The translations under genes were made by a program, and so were the position numbers. Of a stretch of 64,000 nt of DNA, positions 18,781 through 27,265 are shown piece after piece. This stretch comes from Caballeronia sp. SEWSISQ10-4 2 (GTDB taxonomy: Bacteria > Pseudomonadota > Gammaproteobacteria > Burkholderiales > Burkholderiaceae). The DNA lies in contig NZ_JALPRJ010000022.1 in NCBI RefSeq assembly GCF_030464885.1, positions 1 through 64,000 on the forward strand, written 5' to 3'. A model generated the notes under the pieces. The model was not told the origin of the DNA, searched no databases, and saw only the letters and a list, made by a program, of their open reading frames with translations. Within the stretch, counting starts at the first letter, position 1. Every line of letters begins with the position of its first letter.

Positions 18781-19225
18781 CTACGGCTGCGGCAGAGCGG
18801 TTTTCAAGAGTAGGTCGATGAATGCGTTTACGTGTTTGGAGCCTCGGTGGTTCGGTAGATATAACGCCGCGACCAAAGACTGCGCGTCGTTTGGATTGAC
18901 TTCATCGTCCTCAAAGAGCTTTGTCAGCTGTCCACTTTGTATGCCGGGAAGCACGAGCCAACTCGGCAGCAAAGCGATTCCCGAACCGTTCAGTGCTGCC
19001 TCCCTGAGGACTTCAGAATACGAATCGGCTGAACGAGCCCAAAGGGCGGCTGACAAGCGCGGCATTGGGAGCCGCTGTCCCGAGTCGTATGGCTAGGTCG
19101 AAGCGCTCGGAAACCAGGTCCGAGATAGCATCGCTTAGCGTCAGGTCTAACTCGAGCTTCGGGTACTTCGCTAAAAACGCTCCCAGATGTGGGCTGATGC
19201 ACTGTCTGCCAAAGAAAGGCCTCAC
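18781..19225 (-). pseudogene. Decayed LysR-family regulator (effector domain only)
   Basis: The right part (to about 19225) reads RPFFGRQCISPHLGAFLAKY and SERFDLAIRLG, the start of a LysR effector-binding domain. The left part (18781-19065), in another frame, reads SGIALLPSWLVLPGIQSGQL, its C-terminal half. The winged helix-turn-helix is absent, the middle of the effector domain is missing and the frame changes between the two parts. At least three lesions indicate real decay rather than a sequencing error. Confidence 0.75.
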
Positions 19226-19352
19226 GTTAGCCGACGCGCGTCTGTTCGTGGTGATGTTCGATTTTCACGCGGTCGATCTGAGCGAACGAACGGCGCTTTT
19301 ATGATCCCACGAGCAATGGGAGTAAGCGGTGGCGTGGGCTGAGAGGTCTACA

Positions 19353-19406
19353 CAAAAAAGTGGGCGTAGCGCGATACAAAATCGCGCTACGCCCACTCAG
19401 TTTTTT
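19353..19406. terminator. Strong bidirectional terminator after the phosphoesterase gene
   Basis: A perfect 16-base stem (GTGGGCGTAGCGCGAT and its complement) with a 5-base ACAAA loop. It is flanked by a run of six A on the left (19354-19359) and six T on the right (19401-19406), so it can terminate transcription in both directions. It lies 31 bases past the stop of the minus-strand gene. Confidence 0.9.
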
Positions 19407-19436
19407 GCATTTCTGCTTAGCGAAGCCTATGGCTTG

Positions 19437-21452
19437 TTAGAAGGGCCACATGCCGAAACCACCGCGCTGTCCCTGGTCGCCACCCTGATTGTGATCATGA
19501 TCGCCGTCGGTATCGAAGCGGAACGAACTGAACAGGTCGCCAATGGCCGGTTGATTCGTGGGCACGTACGGATTGGACGCGAGTTGAACCGGGTTCGGCA
19601 GGTTGTCTCGGCTTCGATCCGTGATCGGGTTCAGGCGCCAGTTACGCTCGATAAATTTTACGAGCGAGGCGTGATCCGAGTAGTCGTGAACCACGCGGCC
19701 ACCTCGCGAAAACGGCGACACTACGATCATCGGAATGCGCGGACCATCGCCGAAGAAATCGACCGGCTGGATATAGCCGGAATCGTAGTAACCACCCCCT
19801 TCATCTGTCGTGACAAAGATCGCCGTCGATGCCCAAAGCTTGGGATTCTGCTGCACCGTATCGATCAGCTTGTGAACGAACCCTTCGTAAAGACCGAACT
19901 TCGAAGACTCAGGATGGCCATCCAGTAATCCACCCGGTTTGACGAACGATACCGCCGGCAATGTTCCGTTGGCGATGTCCGTGTAGAGATCGCTCGTATC
20001 CTGCAAGTGCGCCTTCACGATCGCCGGATTCGTCATGATGTTCGTTTCGTACAGGAACGGATTGCAGATGTTGCAGTACACGCTCGTGGGCGATTTGGCG
20101 ACAAAGGTGTTCCATCCCTCGCCGTAGTATTTCCAGGAGACGTTCTTCTCAAGCAAGGTGTCGCCGATCGTGCGAACGGGCGAAGGCGGAATGGTAAAGG
20201 TAGTGGTATTGACCGAGCCGTCGCCGTTGTACCCGGGGTTGTAGTTATTCAGCAGGTAGTAGGTGTTGGCCGCGCAATTCGCCTTGGGGTGGTAGGACAG
20301 ATTGTCGAGGTAATGCCGTACCGCGCCAACGCCAGGCTGATTGATATCCGAGCAATTGCTGTACGTCCCGCCCGAATAACCGTCCTGCGTATAGTAGTTG
20401 TTAGTGCCCGCTTGCGGGTGCGGGTTTTCAATCTCGTTAGCAGGCGGTGTCGCCACATTGCCGTTGCCATCGGTGTAGTAGAGCGCGTCTGCCGTTCCAA
20501 CCATGATGCTGTTGGCACCCGTGCCGCCCATCACCGGCTGGTGATAGTTGTCGCTGATCGTGTAGTGGCGGGCGAGCTCGTTGAAGTAGGGCATGTCGCC
20601 CGTATTGACGTTGTAATAGCCCAGCGCGGTAGAGCCTTCACCGGTCGTCTCGTCCGTGAAGTTCGCGGGCCGCGCCTTGCCGTTCGAACCAGCGCCCACC
20701 GACGTTTCAACCCAGGCGAACAGGTCCATCTTGCAGCCGCTGGGATTCTCTGCGGTCGCGTGCGAAATGCTGCAATCGGACTGTTGCCAGTTCTGATAGA
20801 AGCGGTGAACGGGGCTGTTCATGTATTGGTCGTAGTCGGGGCCGACCCGCGAAATCTGGTAAGGGCCGTTCGGCAAGTTGTAGGTGTTCGCGCCAAAGCG
20901 CGTGTCCACGACTTGCTGCGGCAGACCGCTTGCACCGGTAGTCAGGTGTATTACGTCCTTCGCTTCCAGCAAGGCGCCTTCAGCTGCCTGTGCGGCGGCT
21001 AGCGTGGCGAACGGCGGCGGGTTCGTATCGCTTGCGGACGTCGTCGTGAAGCCCGTGTTTGGCGCCGGCAGAACCGTATAGGGTTTCTTCGATCCGGGAC
21101 TCATCTCGAACCGACTGGTATTGGTCGCGCTTGCGGTGTTTTGCGCGGCGAGCGAAAAGTTCGGACCTGGCTTGCCATCCGCGGTGATGATTCCCTTGGA
21201 AAGCAGGTTCGAAACAAACTGTCCGTTGCGCGGCTTATAGGCGCCGAACACGTGATCGAAAGTGCGGTTCTCGCCGACGATGACGATCACATGCTTGATC
21301 GGCGATGCAGTCAACGTTGATGCATCAGGGGTTTGGGACTGGCTTTCCGCAAGCGATGGAAAAATCACGCCCGCTATCGTCAGAGCAAAGGCACTGCCAA
21401 GAAGACAGCATCGCACCACTGGCTTTGCCAACTGCTGGCTCATTCGTTGCAT
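19437..21452 (-). CDS. Exported phosphoesterase, phospholipase C/acid phosphatase (AcpA) family
   Basis: A 671-residue secreted enzyme that cleaves phosphoester bonds of phospholipids or phosphomonoesters. The start at 21452 has AGGAGAG upstream and gives a good signal peptide (hydrophobic stretch LLGSAFALTIAGVIF, cleavage near LAES). The frame runs to 21578, but those residues look non-coding. The mature protein begins with IKHVIVIVGENRTFDHVFG, which carries the metal-binding Glu-Asn of the phosphoesterase family. A late block VVSPFSRGGRVVHDYSDHAS is also family-typical. The C-terminus ends in a His/Gly-rich tail. It is larger than AcpA itself, with long insertions between the two blocks. 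Confidence 0.87.
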   Translation of the reverse strand: MQRMSQQLAKPVVRCCLLGSAFALTIAGVIFPSLAESQSQTPDASTLTASPIKHVIVIVGENRTFDHVFGAYKPRNGQFVSNLLSKGIITADGKPGPNFSLAAQNTASATNTSRFEMSPGSKKPYTVLPAPNTGFTTTSASDTNPPPFATLAAAQAAEGALLEAKDVIHLTTGASGLPQQVVDTRFGANTYNLPNGPYQISRVGPDYDQYMNSPVHRFYQNWQQSDCSISHATAENPSGCKMDLFAWVETSVGAGSNGKARPANFTDETTGEGSTALGYYNVNTGDMPYFNELARHYTISDNYHQPVMGGTGANSIMVGTADALYYTDGNGNVATPPANEIENPHPQAGTNNYYTQDGYSGGTYSNCSDINQPGVGAVRHYLDNLSYHPKANCAANTYYLLNNYNPGYNGDGSVNTTTFTIPPSPVRTIGDTLLEKNVSWKYYGEGWNTFVAKSPTSVYCNICNPFLYETNIMTNPAIVKAHLQDTSDLYTDIANGTLPAVSFVKPGGLLDGHPESSKFGLYEGFVHKLIDTVQQNPKLWASTAIFVTTDEGGGYYDSGYIQPVDFFGDGPRIPMIVVSPFSRGGRVVHDYSDHASLVKFIERNWRLNPITDRSRDNLPNPVQLASNPYVPTNQPAIGDLFSSFRFDTDGDHDHNQGGDQGQRGGFGMWPF

Positions 21453-21836
21453 GGAACTCTCCTGAACATAAGACGGTTGCGAGGGTTTGCGATGTCTTAC
21501 GCAATCTCCTCGTTTCTTACCGGGCGTTACACGGAGAGAACTTAGAGAGATCCAATGACGAATTGAGGACGCGCACAAGTCTCGTGCGTGCTATTCATGT
21601 GACCTGGCTGACGAATGAATTTGTAATATCTTTCATTAATCAAACTTTCGAATTTCACTTCGCGCAGCCGGCCAGGAGTCGACAAATCAGTTTTTCTGAT
21701 TTAAATCTCCGGCATTTCGTATTGAGTGCCAGGGGTACGAAACCTGGAATGAACCACAGCTAACACAAGTAACATTGATAAGGATGGCTAATAAATAAGC
21801 TAAGGATCACCGTTTCGCGGTTGGTCCCAATCTGCA

Positions 21837-22037
21837 TCACCCTCGTATCAGGTACATCGAAGCGGAAACGAGCGTGCTGGCCTGCCGCCGCGACCGGTCG
21901 TTTATCACCTGATGACGCCGGTGGTCGGTCTTCTTCTTCCATGCGCGAATTTCGGCGAGAGTGCGGAAGCACCCTACGCACATCTTGGTCTTGCCATCGA
22001 ATGCGCACACATCGATGCAAGGCGACTTGACTGCCAT
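21837..22037 (-). CDS. DUF1289 small Cys-rich protein
   Basis: A 66-residue protein with the DUF1289 signature: SPCIDVCAFDG, then CVGCFRTLAEIRAW. The four cysteines probably bind a metal. DUF1289 proteins often accompany other genes, and no biochemical function is established. It starts three bases after the stop of dmeF, so it is probably in the same transcript. The last 15 residues look unlike the family and may be run-on sequence. Confidence 0.8.
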   Translation of the reverse strand: MAVKSPCIDVCAFDGKTKMCVGCFRTLAEIRAWKKKTDHRRHQVINDRSRRQASTLVSASMYLIRG

Positions 22038-22040
22038 GGG

Positions 22041-23306
22041 TCAGGCCGCCGAGTGAGCGGGTTGCACTTCAACGGTGACATGCGACAGCCCCTTGAAGCG
22101 CTTAAGCGCTGCGTGATAAAAGCGCGAGTCATGCTGCGGCTCATTGGTCGCAACCGACACCACCGCGCTCATATGGCCGGGCCCCACACGCCACACATGC
22201 AGGTCGACAACCTTGTCGCCGCGGTCCTCTACAGCATGCCGGACATTCTCCGCCATACGCCGGTCGGGGCTCATGTCGAGCAGGATCGCGCCAGTGTCCC
22301 GCATCAAGCCGTAAGACCAGTTCGCAATCACCAACGCGCCGATTACACCGGCAAGCGGGTCCATCCAAAGCCAGCCAAACGCGCGTGCGAGCACGAGGCC
22401 GATGATAGCCAGCACAGAGACTGCCGCATCCGCTATCACGTGTACGTACGCGGACCGGATGTTGTGGTCGCGAGCCGCGGCGTCATGCGCGTTGGCGTGG
22501 TGCTCATGCTCTTCGAATTCGACTTCGTGCTCGTCGTCCGTTAGCCGAACGATGGCTTTGAATGCGTGCGGCTCGGGAATGTCTTGCATCGATTCCAGGT
22601 AGCCACCACGGTTCGCCAGTTCGAATACCTGCTGAGCACCGTCTGGCCAGATAGTGGTGATGGACACCGTCGAGGCGTTTAGCCGCGAATCCTCGGTTGC
22701 CGGTGTAATTCGGAAAACCGGCGGTACGCCATCCTCAAAGATGGAAACGGCGAACACACCGGCGGGAGTAAATATCTTTTGAGCCTCATCTTCATGAGCG
22801 TGGCCGTCGTGTCCATGGTCGTGCCCATGACTATGTCCGTGAGCACCACCGCTTAAAAGCCACACGCTCGCGATATTGACGAGCAGGCCTAGCACGGCGA
22901 TAGGAATCGCTTCGCCGAAATGGATGGGTACCGGGGAAAGAAAACGGGAAATAGCCTCGTAACCTATCAGCAGTGCAATCATGGCCAGCACGATGGCGCT
23001 CGTGAATCCCGCCAGATCGCCAAGCTTGCCCGTGCCAAACACGAAACGGGAGTCGGCCGCGTGCTTGCGTGCATAGGTATAAGCCACCGCTGCAATCAGC
23101 ATGGCGCCCGCGTGAGTCGACATGTGCAGGCCGTCGGCTACGAGCGCCAAAGATCCGAACATGCTTCCGCCGACGATCTCGAGAAGCATCATCGCGCTGC
23201 ATAAGCCGATGACGGCCCAGGTTTTGCGCTCGTTGCTTTCATGGCCAGCGCCAAGAAAGATATGGTCGTGTCCCGCGCCGAACGCGGCGTCTTTGAAATC
23301 GCTCAT
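22041..23306 (-). CDS. dmeF: Cation diffusion facilitator, Co/Ni efflux DmeF type
   Basis: A 421-residue inner-membrane divalent-cation/proton antiporter of the CDF family. Six helices are visible. A His-rich loop (HGHSHGHDHGHDGHAH, about residues 155-175) and a second acidic/His-rich stretch (DDEHEVEFEEHEHHANAHD) mark the DmeF group, which is longer than typical CDF proteins. The transport-site helix reads ADGLHMSTHAGA. It lies eight bases downstream of an RcnR/CsoR-type repressor, the arrangement known for dmeRF cobalt/nickel resistance. Confidence 0.9.
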   Translation of the reverse strand: MSDFKDAAFGAGHDHIFLGAGHESNERKTWAVIGLCSAMMLLEIVGGSMFGSLALVADGLHMSTHAGAMLIAAVAYTYARKHAADSRFVFGTGKLGDLAGFTSAIVLAMIALLIGYEAISRFLSPVPIHFGEAIPIAVLGLLVNIASVWLLSGGAHGHSHGHDHGHDGHAHEDEAQKIFTPAGVFAVSIFEDGVPPVFRITPATEDSRLNASTVSITTIWPDGAQQVFELANRGGYLESMQDIPEPHAFKAIVRLTDDEHEVEFEEHEHHANAHDAAARDHNIRSAYVHVIADAAVSVLAIIGLVLARAFGWLWMDPLAGVIGALVIANWSYGLMRDTGAILLDMSPDRRMAENVRHAVEDRGDKVVDLHVWRVGPGHMSAVVSVATNEPQHDSRFYHAALKRFKGLSHVTVEVQPAHSAA

Positions 23307-23314
23307 TTTTGGCT

Positions 23315-23590
23315 CTACTTGAAATAACTGTGTACGACTTCAATGAGCTGCTCGGTCGCGCTGCCGGCCGGATCTTCGTCAGTGTCGGCATCGACGAGGT
23401 GATTCCGGATGTGGTCCTCGAGCACCACCGCGAGCAGTCCGTTCATCGCTCCCCGGCAACTTGTTATCCGCTGCAGGACATCTGAACAGCCGTGCTCCTC
23501 GTCGAGCGCACGCTCGATGGCTTCAACCTGGCCCTTGATGCGGCGAACCCTGTTTAGAAGCTTTTGTTTTTCCTGAATCGTGTGGCTCAT
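23315..23590 (-). CDS. dmeR: RcnR/CsoR-family metal-sensing repressor (DmeR type)
   Basis: A 91-residue all-helical repressor. The metal-ligand fingerprint H3, C35, H60, H64 is exactly that of the nickel/cobalt sensors RcnR and DmeR, and differs from the Cys-His-Cys set of copper CsoR. It is the first gene of the dmeR-dmeF transcript. The G-rich inverted repeat directly upstream is its expected operator; metal binding would release it and switch on efflux. Confidence 0.9.
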   Translation of the reverse strand: MSHTIQEKQKLLNRVRRIKGQVEAIERALDEEHGCSDVLQRITSCRGAMNGLLAVVLEDHIRNHLVDADTDEDPAGSATEQLIEVVHSYFK

Positions 23591-23603
23591 GTCGTTTCCC
23601 TTT

Positions 23604-23623
23604 TATACCCGGGGGGAGTATAT
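23604..23623. promoter_or_regulatory. Putative DmeR/RcnR operator
   Basis: A TATACCC-GGGGGG-AGTATA arrangement lies just upstream of the repressor start. Six G followed by AGTA matches the known RcnR target pattern (TACT-G6-N-AGTA). A second G-run (GGGGGATGGGG, about 23645-23655) follows further upstream and could be a second site. Confidence 0.65.
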
Positions 23624-23798
23624 ATCGTTTATCAAATCCATATAGGGGGATGGGGTATTTCTCGTTCTTCGCCGAGCGTGCGGCGCTTCGCTTCGGCAGG
23701 TTCACGATCGGCAGGGATTTCTATGCCGGCCGTCGTACTTCCAGTCATTGGACGAGGCAAATACGCGCCCAATAATATTTATTGTAGAGTTCGTAACT

Positions 23799-23819
23799 AT
23801 GTTGTAGCGTATACAACAT
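23799..23819. promoter_or_regulatory. Palindrome overlapping the chrB start codon
   Basis: ATGTTGTA-GCGTA-TACAACAT: perfect 8-base arms around a 5-base spacer, with the right arm running into the chrB ATG (23818). No Shine-Dalgarno fits in front of that ATG. Either the transcript is leaderless or the true start is further in. ChrB is a known chromate-responsive regulator, so an autoregulatory operator is the simplest reading. Confidence 0.55.
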
Positions 23820-24795
23820 GAAACCATCAAGCGACTGGCTGCTCCTGGTGCTAACCCTTCCAACCGACAACGCCACGGCCCGGATGCGCTTCTGGCGCGC
23901 CCTTAAGGGAAAAGGCTGTGCTGTCCTGCGAGACGGGGTCTACCTGCTGCCTGCGACGGATATTGCCGAGGCTGAATTGCTGGAGTTGAGCTCGAGCATC
24001 GGCGAAGCCGGCGGAGCAGCTCATCTGGTGCGGGCTCCCAGCCGCGGAGCGGACCAGGAGGCCGAATTCCGGTCCCTCTTCGACAGAACCGACGAGTACG
24101 CGGCCTTTGTGCGGTCGCTGGCCGATGCGCGCAAGACCCTGTCGGACATCTCGCCCGTCGAAATCACCCGGCTGCTGCGGCGCGCGGGCAAGGATTTCGA
24201 TGCGATCTCCAGCATCGACTTTTTCCGGAACGAGGCATTTACACGGGCCGAGGCCGCATGGCAGGACTTCGTCGCACTGGCCAACACGGTCCTGTCGCCG
24301 GGCGAGCCTCATCAAGTGGAAGGCGCAATCCCTCTATTGCGTCGCGAGGACTATCAAGGCCGGACCTGGGCGACCCGCCAGCGGTTGTGGGTCGACCGTG
24401 TCGCCAGTGCATGGCTTATCCGGCGTTTCATCGATTTTCAGGCGTGCTTCATGTGGCTGGTGTCGCCCAGCGAGAGTCCGCCTGACGCCCTGGGCTTCGA
24501 CTTCGACGGCGCTGCCTTTTCGCACATTGGCGAGCGCGTGACGTTCGAGGTGTTGGTCGCGAGCTTCGGTCTTGAGGACGAACCGGGGCTGCTCAAGCTG
24601 GGCACGCTGGTGCACGTACTCGATGTCGGCGGCGAAGTCGTGCCGGAAGCCATCGGCTTCGAAGCGGTAATGACGGGTGCGAAAGCGCGCGCGTTGAGCG
24701 ACGACGAGATGCTGACCGAGATGAGTCACGTCCTCGATTCGCTGTTGGCGCACTTCGCGGCAATCGAAAAGACCAATGTCGTGAAGCGGCCATGA
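23818..24795 (+). CDS. chrB: Chromate resistance regulator ChrB
   Basis: A 325-residue two-domain ChrB. The N-terminal domain (about 1-165) begins DWLLLVLTLPTDNATARMRFW. The C-terminal ChrB domain (about 185-320) includes LWVDRVASAWLIRRFIDFQA. In studied systems ChrB senses chromate and controls the chr operon. It overlaps chrA by four bases (ATGA). Length agrees with ChrB of known chr operons. Confidence 0.9.
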   Translation: MKPSSDWLLLVLTLPTDNATARMRFWRALKGKGCAVLRDGVYLLPATDIAEAELLELSSSIGEAGGAAHLVRAPSRGADQEAEFRSLFDRTDEYAAFVRSLADARKTLSDISPVEITRLLRRAGKDFDAISSIDFFRNEAFTRAEAAWQDFVALANTVLSPGEPHQVEGAIPLLRREDYQGRTWATRQRLWVDRVASAWLIRRFIDFQACFMWLVSPSESPPDALGFDFDGAAFSHIGERVTFEVLVASFGLEDEPGLLKLGTLVHVLDVGGEVVPEAIGFEAVMTGAKARALSDDEMLTEMSHVLDSLLAHFAAIEKTNVVKRP

Positions 24796-25976
24796 GTTCA
24801 GCGACGCACAGTTCGCCCGCCTATACGCTGGGGCAATTGGTCCGCTACATGTTGCGGCTAGGCACCGTTGGTTTTGGCGGCCCTGTCGCGTTGGCCGGCT
24901 CCATGCGCCGGGACCTGGTCGAACGACTGGGATGGATTAGCGAAGAAGACTACAAGGAGGGACTGACGCTCGCGCAGTTGGCGCCGGGTCCTATGGCAGC
25001 GCAACTGGCCATCTATCTCGGATACGTGCACTTCCGTTTGCTGGGCGCCACTGTAGTTGGCATCGCGTTCGTTATTCCTTCGTTTCTGATGGTCGTCGCG
25101 CTAGGGTGGGCCTATGCGCACTTCGGGGGTCTGCCGTGGATGCAAGCGGTCTTCTACGGTGTAGGGGCGGCTGTCATCGGCATCATCGCGATGAGCGCCT
25201 ACAAGCTGACTACGAAGACTGTCGGCACAGACAAGGTGTTGTGGGCTATTTACCTGACGCTCGCGATCGTCACGTTCGTGACGGAGTCCGAAATTGCGTG
25301 GATTTTTATCGCCGCCGGCATCGTTGGCTGGCTAAAACGGGCACCGCCAAAGTGGCTTCATAAGGGCTCGATTCACGGACTGGCCATTGTCCATCTTCCG
25401 GCGACGAGCGGCGTGCTCAGTGGTTTAGACGTGTCGCTGCTTGGACAGATCGGGCTTTTCTTCACGAAGGCCGGAGCATTCGTCTTCGGCTCCGGCCTCG
25501 CTATTGTGCCGTTCCTCTACGGCGGCGTAGTGACCGAACACCACTGGTTGAATGACCGGCAGTTTGTCGATGCGGTCGCAGTCGCGATGATTACTCCAGG
25601 GCCCGTCGTCATTACGGTGGGCTTCATCGGCTACCTGGTTGCCGGATTCGCCGGTGCTTGCGTCGCCGCGCTCGGCACATTCCTGCCGTGCTACCTGTTT
25701 ATGGTGTTGCCCGCACCGTACTTCAAGAAATACGGGAAGCTGCCTGCCGTTAAAGCATTCGTTGACGGCATCACTGCCGCCGCAGTGGGCGCCATTACGG
25801 GGTCCGTATTGGTGATGGCAAAACGCTCGCTGATCGATATTCCCACCGTCGTATTGGCAATCGCGACCGTGCTGCTCCTCTGGCGCTTCAAGAAATTGCA
25901 GGAGCCGGTCATTGTCGTTGCGGCGGCGTTATTTGGTCTTGTTGTTTATCCGCTCGTCCATTCTCATGTCATCTGA
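24792..25976 (+). CDS. chrA: Chromate transporter ChrA
   Basis: A 394-residue inner-membrane CHR-family transporter that expels chromate. Family features are the FGGPVALAG stretch near the N-terminus, AQLAPGPMAAQLA, and the repeated half with FTKAGAFVFGSGLAIVPFL and MITPGPVVITVGFIGY. The two homologous halves and the total length are those of long-chain CHR proteins. It is translationally coupled to chrB. Confidence 0.92.
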   Translation: MSSATHSSPAYTLGQLVRYMLRLGTVGFGGPVALAGSMRRDLVERLGWISEEDYKEGLTLAQLAPGPMAAQLAIYLGYVHFRLLGATVVGIAFVIPSFLMVVALGWAYAHFGGLPWMQAVFYGVGAAVIGIIAMSAYKLTTKTVGTDKVLWAIYLTLAIVTFVTESEIAWIFIAAGIVGWLKRAPPKWLHKGSIHGLAIVHLPATSGVLSGLDVSLLGQIGLFFTKAGAFVFGSGLAIVPFLYGGVVTEHHWLNDRQFVDAVAVAMITPGPVVITVGFIGYLVAGFAGACVAALGTFLPCYLFMVLPAPYFKKYGKLPAVKAFVDGITAAAVGAITGSVLVMAKRSLIDIPTVVLAIATVLLLWRFKKLQEPVIVVAAALFGLVVYPLVHSHVI

Positions 25977-26015
25977 CAGCAAGCGAGTACGAGCAGTCTG
26001 CGAGGAAAAGCAATC

Positions 26016-26750
26016 ATGGCAACATGTCGTCACTTCCTGCACAACACCGCGGCTGTTGGTGCGGGAATCATGCTGGCTCAGGCACAAAGCAGTCATGCTG
26101 CAGAAGACCCCGGTTACACCGATAAGCATCACAGATGCAGACGGTAAATACGCCGCCGCACCGCTACCATTCGCCTACGACGCGCTTGAGCCTGTTATCG
26201 ACGCGCGCACCGTTGAACTGCACTACAACTTCCATCACAAACCCGCCGTGGTCGCGGCCAACAAGGCTGAAGACGGCTGGCAAAGGCACGCGACTCGAAC
26301 GACTTTGCCCTCGTTAAGTTCTACGAGAAGGAGTTGGCCTTTCAACTATCGAGTCACATCTTGCACACCCTGTATTGGACAAGCATTTCGGGTAAAGGCG
26401 GTGAACCGAAGGGTGACCTGGCAAATGCAATCAACAAGAATTTCGGTTCGTACGCAAAATTCAAGGCCCAATTGGTCGCGGCAACGATTGCCGTGGAGGC
26501 ATCTGGCTGGGGCATCGTTGGCTACCATCCCGCAACGGGCAAGCTCATGGTCTTGCAGTGCGAGAACCATCAAAAGCTCACGGCCTGGGGCGTCCAGCCC
26601 ATCCTCGTTCTCGACGTTTTCGAGCACGCGTACTACCTGAAGTATCAGAACAAGCGTAACGATTACGTCAATCAGCTCTTTAGCCTCATCAACTGGGACA
26701 ACGCGGCATTGAGAATGCAGGCGGCGTCGCCTGCGCGGAGGATGACATGA
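26016..26750 (+). pseudogene. chrC: Superoxide dismutase (ChrC-like) with signal peptide, two frameshifts
   Basis: An Fe/Mn superoxide dismutase split over three frames. Frame one, from the ATG at 26016, gives a signal-peptide-like start (NTAAVGAGIMLAQAQSSHAA). Near 26130-26145 the coding frame shifts to APLPFAYDALEPVIDARTVE and HYNFHHK. Near 26277 it shifts again to DFALVKFYEKELAFQLSSH, then LDVFEHAYYLKYQ with a metal ligand Asp/His. One base added after GACGGC would restore the second join (DGLAKAR). In known chr operons chrC encodes an SOD placed after chrA, as here. The stop overlaps the next start. Confidence 0.85.
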
Positions 26751-27199
26751 AATGGAGTACGCGCGAGCACCCAAAGATCGACCGTGTCGCATGTCCATGG
26801 CTCATCCACAGATTCATCGATGAGTCGCCAGAATTTCTGTTTGTTCCCGCAGACCAGGTGACGGAAATTGCGAAGCGCGAAGATGCGACTCCGTACGACG
26901 TTCCCGGGGTCCGGCTCTCTCACGTCGGCGAGCGTTGCAGCTTTGACGCGTTCTTGTCGTAATTTCAATTGACCGACCCTGCACTCGCCGCGCTCGCGAC
27001 CATCGTACGTGGCGCCGACACGGCACGGCTCGATCTGGCTCCGCAAGCGGCAGGACTGCTCGCCCTGTCTCTGGGGCTCTCGCGACTGTTCGAGAACGAC
27101 CATGAGATGCTCGCCCATGGCATGGTGATGTATGACGCTCTTTTTGCGTGGTGTCGGGACTGCCAGACCGAAACTCATGGCTGGCCGCCGGCGGCCTAG
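26747..27199 (+). pseudogene. ChrB C-terminal-domain protein interrupted by one stop codon
   Basis: One continuous frame of 150 codons is broken by a single TAA at 26960-26962. Before it: WSTREHPKIDRVACPWLIHRFID, the same motif as the C-terminal domain of ChrB, ending CSFDAFLS. After it: FQLTDPALAALATIVRGAD and FENDHEMLAHGMVMYDALF, the normal continuation. A one-base change (for example AAA to TAA) explains it. It starts by an ATGA overlap with the SOD gene, so it belongs to the chr operon. Confidence 0.85.
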
Positions 27200-27265
27200 C
27201 CAGTGCATGGTGATAGGTGGTTCATTCGTTTCGCTAGCGGAACGCCTTCGTTCGGATTGAGATTT

